Source: Streptomyces sp. NBC_01016
Lineage (GTDB): Bacteria > Actinomycetota > Actinomycetes > Streptomycetales > Streptomycetaceae
Assembly: GCF_026341035.1 (NCBI RefSeq)
Contig: NZ_JAPEOQ010000001.1
Location: 1 to 64,000, forward strand
Direction: 5' to 3'
DNA length: 64,000 nucleotides
Made by a program: the position numbers and the translations under genes. How positions within the stretch are numbered: position 1 is the stretch's first letter; each line of letters opens with the position of its first letter. Below, piece by piece: positions 15,757 through 23,524 of the stretch. The notes beneath the pieces were generated by a model. The model was not told the DNA's origin. It did no database searches and saw nothing but the letters and a program-made list of their open reading frames with translations.

Positions 15757-16145
15757 CACCCGCCCTCCGCACCGCCCGATGGCTCACCGCGGCCGCCACC
15801 CTCAGCAGCGGCACCGCCGCCTACCTCGTCGCCACCGGCTCGTACTGGTTCGCCGTCGGCGTCGTCTACGTGGCCGGCGTCCTCGCCTGGTGCGCATCCC
15901 GCGACTACGCCCGACACGGCCGCATCCAACTCCAGGCCCTCGGCCGCACCCTCACAGCGATCGAGTCGTCCACAGCGTGCTGCCACCTTGCGGAGCACTC
16001 CGACGGGCAAGCCCACAACCCGAGTTGCCTGCGCCGCCCGACCAGCGAGCTGTACGCCACGTGCTGCGTCGACGCGTTCGTCAGCCGCGGCGCGCAACAC
16101 GAACCGACCTGCCCGTCCCGCACGACGAGGAGCAGCGCCGCATGA
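15753..16145 (+). CDS. Two-span membrane protein with cysteine-rich tail
   Basis: 130 residues. Two hydrophobic segments (about 10-27 and 30-48), then a soluble part with CCHLAEH, C, CC and C at about 73-121, suggesting a zinc-bound cytoplasmic domain. Overlaps both neighbours by four bases. Confidence 0.6.
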   Translation: MTPALRTARWLTAAATLSSGTAAYLVATGSYWFAVGVVYVAGVLAWCASRDYARHGRIQLQALGRTLTAIESSTACCHLAEHSDGQAHNPSCLRRPTSELYATCCVDAFVSRGAQHEPTCPSRTTRSSAA

Positions 16146-16963
16146 CCAACCGCATCCCTCTGGACGAGATGACCAGCGACCAACTCGACGCCCTGTACGC
16201 GCGCGTCGAACGCGCCGAAGCAGCCCAGACCACGCCCGCGCTCCACGCCCAACTCCGCGCAGCCATCGAGCCCATCCTCGACGAGTACCCGGAGCACAAC
16301 CGGACCGACGAACACGAGGCGCTCCTCGCCGAGATCACCACCGCCGTCCTCGGCGTCGTCCTCCCCGCCGCACGCACCACGGCCGCGATCGCCCGCATGT
16401 CCGAGGCCGAGGTCCACCGCGTCATCGCCGTCATCGAGCAAGGACCGCCCGACGAGCACCTCGACCCCCAGTGGGAACGAGGCTGGGACGCGGCCATGGA
16501 CGCCATCCGCTCCGCCCTCGTGTCGTCGACGGAGTTGCGCAGCCCCGGCGACGAGGCACTGAAGCAGTACGACGCCGAGACCGAGCGCATCGAGGCCGAG
16601 AACGAACAGCTCAGCGCCGCGTACCGGGAGCGCGCGCATCTCGTCGCGCTCCTCGCCGCCATGACACCCGGCGCCGTCATCGCGCCCGCGCCCGACGTCG
16701 ACGAGCCGGGATGGCAGATCGCCTACCTCACCATCGGCGGTCGGCAGGCGAGTTGGCACATTGCGCCGCGCGACGCCTACCTGTTCGCCGCCGTCGAGTA
16801 CGTCGAGGCCGACGACCCGCGCGCGCAGTGGGACGGCCACACCACCGAGGAGAAGTACATCGGCATCGCTGCCTACACGGCCGAGCTGATGCGGCGCTGC
16901 GGGCCCGAGTGCGGCGAGATGCACACCGAGACCGGGCGCTGCGAGATCGCGAGGAACCGATGA
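16142..16963 (+). CDS. Hypothetical protein with coiled-coil segment
   Basis: 273 residues. Helical N-terminal part, a short coiled coil near residues 140-165 (AETERIEAENEQLSAAYRER), then an alpha/beta domain and a C-terminal Cys/His cluster (CGPECGEMHTETGRC). Unrecognised. ATG overlaps the previous stop. Confidence 0.6.
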   Translation: MTNRIPLDEMTSDQLDALYARVERAEAAQTTPALHAQLRAAIEPILDEYPEHNRTDEHEALLAEITTAVLGVVLPAARTTAAIARMSEAEVHRVIAVIEQGPPDEHLDPQWERGWDAAMDAIRSALVSSTELRSPGDEALKQYDAETERIEAENEQLSAAYRERAHLVALLAAMTPGAVIAPAPDVDEPGWQIAYLTIGGRQASWHIAPRDAYLFAAVEYVEADDPRAQWDGHTTEEKYIGIAAYTAELMRRCGPECGEMHTETGRCEIARNR

Positions 16964-17163
16964 CCGAGAACACCGCACGACGCCCATTGGCCACGGCCGA
17001 GGAGATCGCCGAGTACTGCGGCGTCCCCCTCGGCACGGTCTACCAGTGGTCCAGCCGTGGCGGCGGCCCGAAGCTCATCAAGGTCGGGCGTCACCTTCGG
17101 GCCCGGTGGAACGACGTCGAGGCGTGGCTCGACGCACAGACGATCACGCCGAAGGAGCAGTAG
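16960..17163 (+). CDS. Excisionase-type helix-turn-helix protein
   Basis: 67 residues. Classic AlpA/excisionase pattern: LATAEEIAEYCGVPLGTVYQW, then GGGPKLIKVGRHLRARWNDVEAWLD, combining helix-turn-helix and wing. Proteins of this size act as recombination directionality factors for tyrosine integrases. It is far from the integrase in the prophage map, which is common for Streptomyces elements. The better Xis candidate of the two. Confidence 0.75.
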   Translation: MTENTARRPLATAEEIAEYCGVPLGTVYQWSSRGGGPKLIKVGRHLRARWNDVEAWLDAQTITPKEQ

Positions 17164-17165
17164 CC

Positions 17166-17429
17166 GTGGCCACTCTGTCTATCTCCAGCGTGATCCTCCA
17201 CTGCGACGGATGTGGCAAGCCGTTCAACGACGGCGAGTCGTTCCGGAGCAGCACCGAAGCGCGGGCAGCCGCCTACGCCGCCGGTTGGCGCTTCCCGCCC
17301 ATGGTCACGAAGACCGGCAAGCCCTCCACACAGGGTTCCGATGCCTGCCCGAAGTGCCTGCCCACCTGGAAGACCCTGCCGCTTGCCTCACGCCACAGCT
17401 ACCAGCGGCAGGACGGCAGCATCCGCTGA
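17166..17429 (+). CDS. Small zinc-binding-like protein
   Basis: 87 residues, GTG start two bases after the excisionase gene. CDGCGKPF near residue 13 and CPKCLP near residue 62 form a plausible zinc site. Last gene of the early operon; the next 96 bases hold an imperfect GGGCGCGCC/GGCACGCCC inverted repeat. Confidence 0.6.
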   Translation: MATLSISSVILHCDGCGKPFNDGESFRSSTEARAAAYAAGWRFPPMVTKTGKPSTQGSDACPKCLPTWKTLPLASRHSYQRQDGSIR

Positions 17430-17525
17430 CACAGCACGAAGGGGCGCGCCCACGATCTCCCCAGACCAGGCACGCCCCCACCGGTGGCCTCACCGTACCT
17501 GCCCCACGCACCACAGGAGCACTCG

Positions 17526-18272
17526 ATGAACCCCACCGCCACCAACCTCCGTACCGTCGCGCTGCACTGGACGGACCTCCGCGAAGCCGCCGGAGCCCCA
17601 ACCCAGTTGGGCGCCTTCGGCCTCGGCCTCCGCGGCTACCTCGCCCGCCTCGACGACGCCGACGCCGAGCAGCTCGAGTACGAGCGCCACCAGGCCGCGC
17701 ACCTCCGCTCCCTCGAGCGCGACCCGCTCCAGCTCGGCGACCGCCCCACCCCGATCCGGTTGCACATCCTCGACACCATGCGCGCCGTCGAGGCCGCGCT
17801 CACCGCCTGCGCCGACGACATTGCACGGCAGGTACAGCGCACGCCGATGGCCATGCCGACCGCACGCCACGCCACCTACGCCAGCCAGCGCGAGGCCGAC
17901 ATCGCCCACCGCGACCGGCAGCGTCAAGCCGTCCTCGCCCGCGCTGATCTGGCCGACCCGCGCAGGTGGCGGCACACCGGCCGCCGCGACGCCGTACGCG
18001 CCGCCCTGTGGCTGTGCGCCCGCGTCGAATACCGGCCCGGCCCGTGCCAGCCGATCAACGAGCAGCACGCGAAGCGCATCGGCATGGTTGCGGCCGGCGC
18101 CGCCGAGCGCGTCGAGCGCGCCCTCGACATCGCGGCGCAGCAGCGGACGATCGCCCAACGGTGCGCGTGCGGTGGGGAGATCACGATGCACGGCGGCGAG
18201 GGCCGGGCCCCGGTCGCGCACTGCGAAGGCTGCGGACGGATCTGGACAGAGGGCGGACTCGTCGCCGCTTGA
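17526..18272 (+). CDS. Hypothetical protein with C-terminal zinc ribbon
   Basis: 248 residues. A mostly helical, Arg/Ala-rich body (residues 1-205) ends in CACGGEITMHGGEG and HCEGCGRIW, a zinc ribbon of transcription or phage regulator type. Preceded by cacaggagcactcgATG, a good ribosome binding site. It could be a late gene regulator because it is the largest gene in the 17.5-21 kb accessory region (inference). Confidence 0.6.
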   Translation: MNPTATNLRTVALHWTDLREAAGAPTQLGAFGLGLRGYLARLDDADAEQLEYERHQAAHLRSLERDPLQLGDRPTPIRLHILDTMRAVEAALTACADDIARQVQRTPMAMPTARHATYASQREADIAHRDRQRQAVLARADLADPRRWRHTGRRDAVRAALWLCARVEYRPGPCQPINEQHAKRIGMVAAGAAERVERALDIAAQQRTIAQRCACGGEITMHGGEGRAPVAHCEGCGRIWTEGGLVAA

Positions 18273-18352
18273 CGACGCCGGAGCATGCGTCAGTGTCGGC
18301 CTGTACCTTAGGAGTTAGGCGCGGGGCCTGGATAACACGAAGGTGGTATTCG

Positions 18353-18571
18353 ATGTTCAAGTCCCGCCGCATCTACTTCTACGGTGGCCCGTTCGACGGC
18401 CTTGACTGGCCGTGGCCGAAGTCCGACAAGGTCGACCGTTTGATCCTTGTCGAGTACGACCCGGACCCGACTCAGCTCGCGCTCTATGGCATCCGTGAGT
18501 CGGCCCTCGTGGCGCAGGACCAGGAGATCATCTACGACTACGCCGGGATGATCTCCGCCACGGCAGAGTAG
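18353..18571 (+). CDS. Small YGGPFDG-motif protein
   Basis: 72 residues with FYGGPFDGLDWPWP near the N-terminus, a signature common in uncharacterised Streptomyces and phage proteins. aaggtgg precedes the ATG. Function unknown. Confidence 0.65.
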   Translation: MFKSRRIYFYGGPFDGLDWPWPKSDKVDRLILVEYDPDPTQLALYGIRESALVAQDQEIIYDYAGMISATAE

Positions 18572-18612
18572 GCATCGAGTGACTGCCGGCTAGTGGGGCG
18601 CGTTATCCAGTC

Positions 18613-18798
18613 GTGGACCTCGACGACGTGACCTTCGTGCCCCCGCCGCCCGCCCCGCTGCTCCCTGTGCTCAGCCTCGATGACGCACACGAGCTGATGG
18701 GGCTCCTCGCCGACATCCGCGACGGGCACGAGCCTGACGTCGAGCTCGCGCGCTACCTGCTCGGGAACCTCGCGGCGAGGGTGCCGTCACTCCCCTGA
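18613..18798 (+). CDS. Possible small protein
   Basis: 61 residues from a GTG. Proline-rich start (VPPPPAPLLPVL), then an amphipathic helix (DDAHELMGLLADIRDG). No clear ribosome binding site, and the 3' end overlaps the convergent gene by 12 bases, so it is only tentatively coding. Confidence 0.4.
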   Translation: MDLDDVTFVPPPPAPLLPVLSLDDAHELMGLLADIRDGHEPDVELARYLLGNLAARVPSLP

Positions 18799-18948
18799 GG
18801 GAGGCTCGTCCGCACGTCCGCGATGGACCGGACACACCCAGTCCTGCTCGACATCCGGCACGTCCGGATCCGTGCGGCGCGAGACCTCGACCTTGGGGCG
18901 CCCACAGAGCTGGCAGCGAGGTGGCTTCTCGTCGAACTCGTAAGCCAT
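18787..18948 (-). CDS. Small zinc-finger protein
   Basis: 53 residues: CQLCGRPK...CPVHRG gives a four-ligand zinc site. GAGGAGG stands six bases before the ATG, strong support for a real gene. Leftward, together with the next minus-strand gene. Confidence 0.65.
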   Translation of the reverse strand: MAYEFDEKPPRCQLCGRPKVEVSRRTDPDVPDVEQDWVCPVHRGRADEPPSGE

Positions 18949-18962
18949 GGCTCCTCCTCGGG

Positions 18963-19175
18963 TTATGCCGCCTCGTAGTGGTGCGCGCGCCCGCCCCGCC
19001 ACTTCACCCACGACGGATCATCGAGCAGCTCCTCGGCGCCTTCCAGCCCGGCCCGGCGCAGGAACTCCACGACGTCGTGATCGGAGTGTGCGAGGCCGAG
19101 GATCTGCCCGCGCGCGACGAGGCGCCGGCCGCCCGTGCCGAGCGGCGGGTGCACGACTATCGGGGCGCTCGCCAT
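18963..19175 (-). CDS. Hypothetical small protein
   Basis: 70 residues with HSDHDVVEFLRRAGLEGAEELLDDPSWVKWRG, a pattern seen in small Streptomyces proteins of unknown role. TGGAGGT immediately precedes the ATG. Likely co-transcribed with the zinc-finger gene 14 bases downstream. Confidence 0.6.
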   Translation of the reverse strand: MASAPIVVHPPLGTGGRRLVARGQILGLAHSDHDVVEFLRRAGLEGAEELLDDPSWVKWRGGRAHHYEAA

Positions 19176-19289
19176 ACCTCCAGGGTGCACCTGCCGGGCG
19201 AGGCTCGCAGGTCGCACGCTTCGTTGCCGAATAAATCGAACACGTGCTCTAGTTGAAGGGAAGTGATCGCCAAGCCTCCGGGGGTGACC

Positions 19290-19532
19290 ATGTCCCGCAC
19301 CATCCACTCGCAGCCCGCCGACATGCGACAGGCCGGCATCGAGCAGGCGTACCGCGAGCTGCTCCTCAAGCTCGAAGGCGAGCCGAGCGTGCGCGAGCTG
19401 GCCGACGCCGTCGGCGTCACCCCCTCGACGATCAGCCTCCAACTCAAGAAGATGCGCGAGCGCGGCATCGACATCCGCACGCGCGGCTGGAGGCGCCGAC
19501 GCATGTGCCCGCACTGCGGCGGCGACCTGTGA
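19290..19532 (+). CDS. HTH regulator of LexA/sigma-like winged-helix type
   Basis: 80 residues. PSVRELADAVGVTPSTISLQLKKMRERG (about 32-60) is a helix-turn-helix like that of the LexA DNA-binding domain; a CPHCGG zinc half-site ends the protein. The ATG at 19290 is favoured by ggggtga upstream; a GTG at 19263 is in frame. Upstream is an AT-rich segment (19226-19260) that likely holds the promoter. Confidence 0.65.
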   Translation: MSRTIHSQPADMRQAGIEQAYRELLLKLEGEPSVRELADAVGVTPSTISLQLKKMRERGIDIRTRGWRRRRMCPHCGGDL

Positions 19533-19756
19533 CCTACACCCCGCCCGGCCGCTACCACGTCGCCTTCGACCGCGACGGCGCGCGGATCCTGGACGGCTGG
19601 TGGGACGACCCGGATACGGCCGACCGAAAGTTCGACGGGCTCCGGGCGCAGCACGAGGAGCACGCGAGTGCGCGGCTGCTCCTCACCGAGTGGGACGACG
19701 GGCGGGAGTGGCCGCTCCGCGAGTGGCCTACTCCGGCTTCGGGGGGTGCCGGGTGA
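19529..19756 (+). CDS. Hypothetical small protein
   Basis: 75 residues, GTG overlapping the HTH gene stop. YHVAFDRDGARILDGWWDDP and a C-terminal EWPLREWP are notable; no family recognised. The last 29 bases overlap the convergent gene. Confidence 0.55.
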   Translation: MTYTPPGRYHVAFDRDGARILDGWWDDPDTADRKFDGLRAQHEEHASARLLLTEWDDGREWPLREWPTPASGGAG

Positions 19757-19964
19757 TCTGCCGGAGCTGCTTCTCGACGTCGAACCGACTGAGGCCGTTG
19801 TCCTTGGCGTGCGCAGTGACCGCGGCCTGAGCCTCGGCCACCTTGTCGAACCAGAGCTCGCGCTGTGCCGTGAGCTCGTCGCCGTCGAGGTGCTCCAGCT
19901 TCTTGCCCTCGTCGTCGGCCGCGCGCTGAAGCTTGGTCAGGTCATCCGGAAGTTCGATCGCCAC
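19728..19964 (-). CDS. Possible coiled-coil protein
   Basis: 78 residues from GTG at 19964, or 93 from a GTG at 20009. Helical with heptad-like spacing (LTKLQRAADDEGKKLEHL). No strong ribosome binding site. The longer form would translate through a hairpin, so the shorter is preferred. Confidence 0.45.
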   Translation of the reverse strand: MAIELPDDLTKLQRAADDEGKKLEHLDGDELTAQRELWFDKVAEAQAAVTAHAKDNGLSRFDVEKQLRQITRHPPKPE

Positions 19965-19978
19965 GAACCGGATCTTAA

Positions 19979-20003
19979 GCCGCGCCCCACGACGGGGCGC
20001 GGC
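19979..20003. terminator. Short perfect hairpin
   Basis: GCCGCGCCCC / GGGGCGCGGC with five-base loop, located between the genes ending at 20058 and starting at 19964 on the minus strand. It may back up the stronger hairpin next to it. Confidence 0.45.
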
Positions 20004-20014
20004 GGGCACGACGA

Positions 20015-20043
20015 AGCCCCCGCACCCAGCCGGGGCGGGGGCT
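20015..20043 (-). terminator. Terminator of the minus-strand DUF6221 operon
   Basis: AGCCCCCGC / GCGGGGGCT with 11-base loop, 14 bases beyond the stop codon at 20058 on the minus strand. Confidence 0.6.
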
Positions 20044-20057
20044 CAACTGCGACAGTC

Positions 20058-20504
20058 CTAGGGGCGCCACTCATCGAGGAAGCCGGGCCGTTCCGTGTAC
20101 GGGGAAGCGAGCGCCTTCACCACCGGTCGCAGCGCGACGAGCCCCATCTTCGCCGGGCCGCTCAGCATGGAGTCGGTGGACGTCGCTGCATCGAGATGCA
20201 GCTGAACGGTCGCGAGGATCTCCCGCTTGGCGTCGATCTCACGCAGCACCCGCGCCGGATCATGCTCGGCGATGTGCCGTGCCACGGCCTCGTCGTCCGC
20301 TGCCTGCGGCCGGTAGTCCACGACGCCTTCGTCAGCCCCGTCGATGACGACCCAGCGTGCCTCACGATGCACGAAGCCAGGCCCGCGATCGTAGGACCTC
20401 CAGCGGCCGCTACCAAGAGCGGCGTCGTCGTCCCACAGGGTCGCCCGCGCGATCCGCTCGTCTTCGTCGAGCTGAGCACCGAGCCACCGCACGAGATCAT
20501 CCAC
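20058..20504 (-). CDS. DUF6221 family protein
   Basis: 148 residues. VDDLVRWLGAQLDEDERIARAT at the start and ARHIAEHDPARVLREIDAKREIL in the second half are the signature of the DUF6221 family, widespread in Streptomyces genomes and phages, function unknown. GTG start behind AGGAGG, three bases after the upstream gene; the two form a leftward operon. Confidence 0.75.
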   Translation of the reverse strand: MDDLVRWLGAQLDEDERIARATLWDDDAALGSGRWRSYDRGPGFVHREARWVVIDGADEGVVDYRPQAADDEAVARHIAEHDPARVLREIDAKREILATVQLHLDAATSTDSMLSGPAKMGLVALRPVVKALASPYTERPGFLDEWRP

Positions 20505-20506
20505 CG

Positions 20507-20809
20507 CTAAGACTCCTCCTTGCGCGGCCGATTCTTTCCCGACCCCGAATAGCCGACCTCGATGTCCTGCACCGTCCGCAGCGACACCCCGAGCGTGGCC
20601 GCGATCTTCCGATACGACACCGGCGGCTCCTGCGCCCGCATCTCCAGTACAACCGCCCGCCGATCCTCCCGCCAACGCTGCGCCCTCGCCGCCTGATCCG
20701 CGAGCACCTCGCCGATAGCCCTGGCGCGCACCTCCGGATCGGCAATCGCCTCCACCGCGTTCATGGCTTCGATCACCCGCTGAGCCTCCTCGGTCACACC
20801 CGGCCTCAT
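20507..20809 (-). CDS. Helix-turn-helix protein
   Basis: 100 residues. Long helix (RAIGEVLADQAARAQRWREDRR) followed by SYRKIAATLGVSLRTVQDIE, a homeodomain-like helix-turn-helix, and a basic tail. The ATG at 20809 lacks a good ribosome binding site, so translation may be leaderless; longer starts are possible. It lies next to the palindrome at 20838-20855 and may autoregulate through it. Confidence 0.6.
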   Translation of the reverse strand: MRPGVTEEAQRVIEAMNAVEAIADPEVRARAIGEVLADQAARAQRWREDRRAVVLEMRAQEPPVSYRKIAATLGVSLRTVQDIEVGYSGSGKNRPRKEES

Positions 20810-20837
20810 CTCGATTGGGCGGGCCGCTTGCCACGAG

Positions 20838-20855
20838 TGTATGGGGTCCCATACA
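20838..20855. promoter_or_regulatory. Palindromic operator between divergent genes
   Basis: TGTATGGG-GT-CCCATACA, an 8-bp perfect inverted repeat, 29 bp upstream of the leftward HTH gene and 106 bp upstream of the rightward gene at 20961. AT-richer than its surroundings. A likely binding site of the adjacent HTH protein. Confidence 0.55.
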
Positions 20856-20960
20856 TTCGTGAAAGCAGCCCGGCACGGCTGATGCACAAAGCCCCCGGCC
20901 CGGCGCTGGAACGCCATATGGGCCGGGGGCGCCCACCTTCAACTCCACGAAGAGGCAGGC

Positions 20961-21131
20961 ATGCCCAACGGTACCGATCAGTCCCCGCCCGATGAAGCCG
21001 CACGCGTCGCCGCGCTCCACCAGGAGGCCGCCGCCGACTACGCCACGGCGCAGAACCCCGCGCAGCAGGCCGCCGCCCGCGACCAGCTCGCCGAGGCCCG
21101 CGCGCACGGCAACGAGCAGGCGGCCACCTGA
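20961..21131 (+). CDS. Ala/Gln-rich microprotein
   Basis: 56 residues, helical and Ala-rich (AALHQEAAADYATAQNPAQQAAARDQ), found by reading the frame after agaggcaggcATG. Stop shares a base with the next ATG. First gene of the membrane cassette. Confidence 0.5.
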   Translation: MPNGTDQSPPDEAARVAALHQEAAADYATAQNPAQQAAARDQLAEARAHGNEQAAT

Positions 21132-21307
21132 TGCCGGACACCTTCGGCGGCACCTGGAACCGACCCCGGAACTCGGACCGCGGCCGCTCCCAGCGCGAGA
21201 TCCAAGAACGCGTCAGCTATGACCACGAGCCGCAGACCGGGTGCGGGGCGATGTTCCTGCTGTGCGTCCTCGCCGTGGCCGCCGTGATCGGTGCGGTGCT
21301 CGCGTGA
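21131..21307 (+). CDS. Single-span membrane microprotein
   Basis: 58 residues. Basic, polar N-terminal 38 residues, then CGAMFLLCVLAVAAVIGAVLA as a C-terminal membrane anchor. Overlaps the next GTG by four bases. Confidence 0.55.
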   Translation: MPDTFGGTWNRPRNSDRGRSQREIQERVSYDHEPQTGCGAMFLLCVLAVAAVIGAVLA

Positions 21308-21390
21308 GGGGCAGCCCCTGGGAGTTCCTCGGCATCGTCGCGTGCCTCGCAGCCGGGGTCTTCGCCGTCGTCTGGATCACCACCCACTGA
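21304..21390 (+). CDS. 28-residue membrane peptide
   Basis: GTG overlapping the previous stop; nearly the whole peptide is one hydrophobic helix (WEFLGIVACLAAGVFAVVWI). Coupling and composition suggest a real membrane microprotein, though its length makes this tentative. Confidence 0.4.
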   Translation: MRGSPWEFLGIVACLAAGVFAVVWITTH

Positions 21391-21392
21391 CC

Positions 21393-21428
21393 GGCCGGGC
21401 CCGCCTCACCCCCGGTGCGGGCCCGGCC
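21393..21428 (+). terminator. Hairpin before the membrane-protein genes
   Basis: Perfect 12-bp stem GGCCGGGCCCGC / GCGGGCCCGGCC, 12-base loop, just after the stop at 21390. Since the next gene starts 24 bp further on, it may act as an attenuator or processing site. Confidence 0.5.
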
Positions 21429-21451
21429 TCCTCATCTCTGGAGCAGCACCA

Positions 21452-22858
21452 GTGATCGTTGACCAGCTCACCGAGTGGGCGGTCGCCAACCCTTGGCCGG
21501 CCGCCATCACCGCAGTGTTCGCGGTCGTCGTCGTCACCTTCCTTGCCGTGGCCCTGTGGCATGCGGCGGACGCGATCCGTGCGTTCAGGTTCCCGCCCGC
21601 CGCCGTTCTCGTCGCCGCAGCCGGGGCCCTCGTCTGCACCGCTTACTCCGGCGACACGAGCTGGCGTTTCGCCGAGAACTGGCTCGACATGGCCGACGCC
21701 ACCGAGCGGGCCGCGATGTTCGCCGCGGCCGAACTGGCCCTCCTCGCCTGCGGGATCATGGCGCGCGCCCACAAAGCCGCGACCACCACCGACGCCAAGG
21801 CGGGCACCGGCGGCGTGCCCGGCGTCCTCATGTGGCTCATCACCGCCGTGCTCGTCATCCCCTGCTACGCCGAGTCCGGCATCGTCGGCGGCACCGTCCG
21901 CGCCGTCATCGGCCCCGTCATGGCCGGCATGCTCTGGCACCTCGCCATGGGCCTGGAGATCCGAGTCGCCCGCCCGGCCGCGCTGTCCTCCGGGCTGCTC
22001 CCCGTCATCGGCCGCGAGCTGCGCGAGCGGATGTTGTCCCGCCTCGGCCTCGCCACCCGCGACCGCACCGCCGAGCAGATCAGCCGCGACCGGGCCACCG
22101 CGCGCGCCGTACGCCTCGCGTCCCGGCGCCACCTCCGTGCGTGGGGACGAGCCCGACTCGCTGCCGCGGTCGCCCGCGCCTGCGTCGGGATCGACGGGGC
22201 GCAGCGTCACCGGCTCCTCCTCGAACTCGCCGCCCGCCGTACCTCGGCGGAGCTGCGGACCGTACCTCTGGTGTCGCCGTGGGCGAGTACACCCGTACTC
22301 GACGAGCCGCACCCGCCCACCCCGCTCGGCGTGGCCGGCGCCGAACTCCGACGCCTCGACCCGTTCGAGGTCGTCACCCAAGTACGGGCCGCGCACCCGC
22401 TGAAGACCGCGGCCGAGATCGCCGCCCTGTGCGGCGAGTACGGCGTACCCGTCTCCGAGACACAGGTACGCATCGCGACCCGAGCAGGGTTCCCACCTGC
22501 ACAGGTACACCCCGCGGTACACCCCGCGCCCGTACTTCCCGAACTGCCCGAGCCGGAAGCCGTGCACGAGCAGGGCCTCGTACTCGACCTCGCGCTCACC
22601 GACGCCATCCCGAACCCGATGGCCGCACCCGTACCCGTACTCGCCGCGGACCGTACCCGCGACGAAGTACACGCCCGCGTACCCGACGGCGACGTACCCG
22701 CCGAACTCCTCGACCGCGCCCGCGAGATCGACGCCGAGTACAGGCGCACCCACCGCGGACAGCCCGCCTCGATCCGCGCCCTCAAGACCGCACTCCGCAT
22801 TGGCCAGCCGCGCGCCGAGCAGGTACGCGACGCCCTCGCCGAGAGGCCCACCCCATGA
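21452..22858 (+). CDS. Polytopic membrane protein with C-terminal DNA-binding-like region
   Basis: 468 residues. About five membrane spans in the first 170 residues (for example AAITAVFAVVVVTFLAVALW and GVLMWLITAVLVIPCYA). A basic Arg-rich stretch follows (about 185-235), then a Pro/Val-rich part with a helix-turn-helix-like segment (TAAEIAALCGEYGVPVSETQVR) and another near the C-terminus. The layout recalls DUF2637/Spd-type membrane proteins of Streptomyces conjugative plasmids (resemblance only). GTG start; stop overlaps the next ATG. The second half is unusually rich in GTA valine codons. Confidence 0.6.
   Translation: MIVDQLTEWAVANPWPAAITAVFAVVVVTFLAVALWHAADAIRAFRFPPAAVLVAAAGALVCTAYSGDTSWRFAENWLDMADATERAAMFAAAELALLACGIMARAHKAATTTDAKAGTGGVPGVLMWLITAVLVIPCYAESGIVGGTVRAVIGPVMAGMLWHLAMGLEIRVARPAALSSGLLPVIGRELRERMLSRLGLATRDRTAEQISRDRATARAVRLASRRHLRAWGRARLAAAVARACVGIDGAQRHRLLLELAARRTSAELRTVPLVSPWASTPVLDEPHPPTPLGVAGAELRRLDPFEVVTQVRAAHPLKTAAEIAALCGEYGVPVSETQVRIATRAGFPPAQVHPAVHPAPVLPELPEPEAVHEQGLVLDLALTDAIPNPMAAPVPVLAADRTRDEVHARVPDGDVPAELLDRAREIDAEYRRTHRGQPASIRALKTALRIGQPRAEQVRDALAERPTP
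22109..22824. repeat. Cluster of about 20 GTAC palindromes
   Basis: GTAC occurs about 20 times in some 715 bp, yet is essentially absent from the first 650 bp of the same gene. Most copies arise from the valine codon GTA, rare at this GC content, followed by a codon starting with C. The sharp boundary suggests selection on DNA rather than protein. Confidence 0.6.
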
Positions 22859-23514
22859 CCGACACCCGACCCGGACCCGACGAGCTGCGCATCCGCGGCA
22901 TCCTCCGCAAGCACGGCGTCGGCCCGGATGCCGACGAGGAGCAGCCGCTCCCCGCCGCGCCCGCACGCCTGCCCGCCGGATTCCAGCCCGCCCCGGATCC
23001 GGACGACTGGTTCACCCGGCTCTACGGCCCGGACGGCGAATCACCCATCGGACCTGCGACCAGCACGGACACCGGTCCGGATCCGGAGGACGACGAGCCG
23101 CAGGAGCAGCCCACCCCGCGCAAGCGCGCCCCGCGCCTCAAGACGCGCTCCGGCAGCAAGCGAGCCAAGACCAAGAAGCCGAAGCAGGAACACCCGGCAG
23201 TCGCCGACCCGCGGCAGTCCCTCATGGACGCGCTCGACAACGTCCCGCCCCGCATCCGCCGCCTCGCTGCCAACCTCGCCGCGGCCGGCCTCGGTTGGTC
23301 GCTCGGCTGGGTCGACTTCGCCGAGGACGTCGTCGCGTGGATCCACGCGCACGGCCCCATCGACGCTCAGTCGATCTTCTGGTTCGTCGTCGGGCTCGCC
23401 TGCCTGGCCCTGTACCGGCGGTCGCGCCGCTGGTGGTGGCCCGTCGCCTGGATGGCCTCCGTTCCCGCTGCTACTGCCCTCGCTGGCGTGCTCCTGTACG
23501 CCCCAACCGCTTAA
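22855..23514 (+). CDS. Membrane protein with long basic cytoplasmic region
   Basis: 219 residues. The N-terminal 120 are disordered, first acidic then strongly basic (KRAPRLKTRSGSKRAKTKKPK). About three hydrophobic segments follow (near 140-158, 172-187, 193-213), with a Trp-rich RRSRRWWWPVAW. The basic tail could bind DNA near the membrane. ATG overlaps the previous stop. Confidence 0.6.
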   Translation: MTDTRPGPDELRIRGILRKHGVGPDADEEQPLPAAPARLPAGFQPAPDPDDWFTRLYGPDGESPIGPATSTDTGPDPEDDEPQEQPTPRKRAPRLKTRSGSKRAKTKKPKQEHPAVADPRQSLMDALDNVPPRIRRLAANLAAAGLGWSLGWVDFAEDVVAWIHAHGPIDAQSIFWFVVGLACLALYRRSRRWWWPVAWMASVPAATALAGVLLYAPTA

Positions 23515-23524
23515 GGATCATCGC

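Noticed and set aside
21377..22966. 529-codon minus-strand frame opposite the polytopic membrane gene
   Set aside because: Low-complexity shadow; no ribosome binding site and it would cross the 21393 hairpin and two coupled plus-strand genes.
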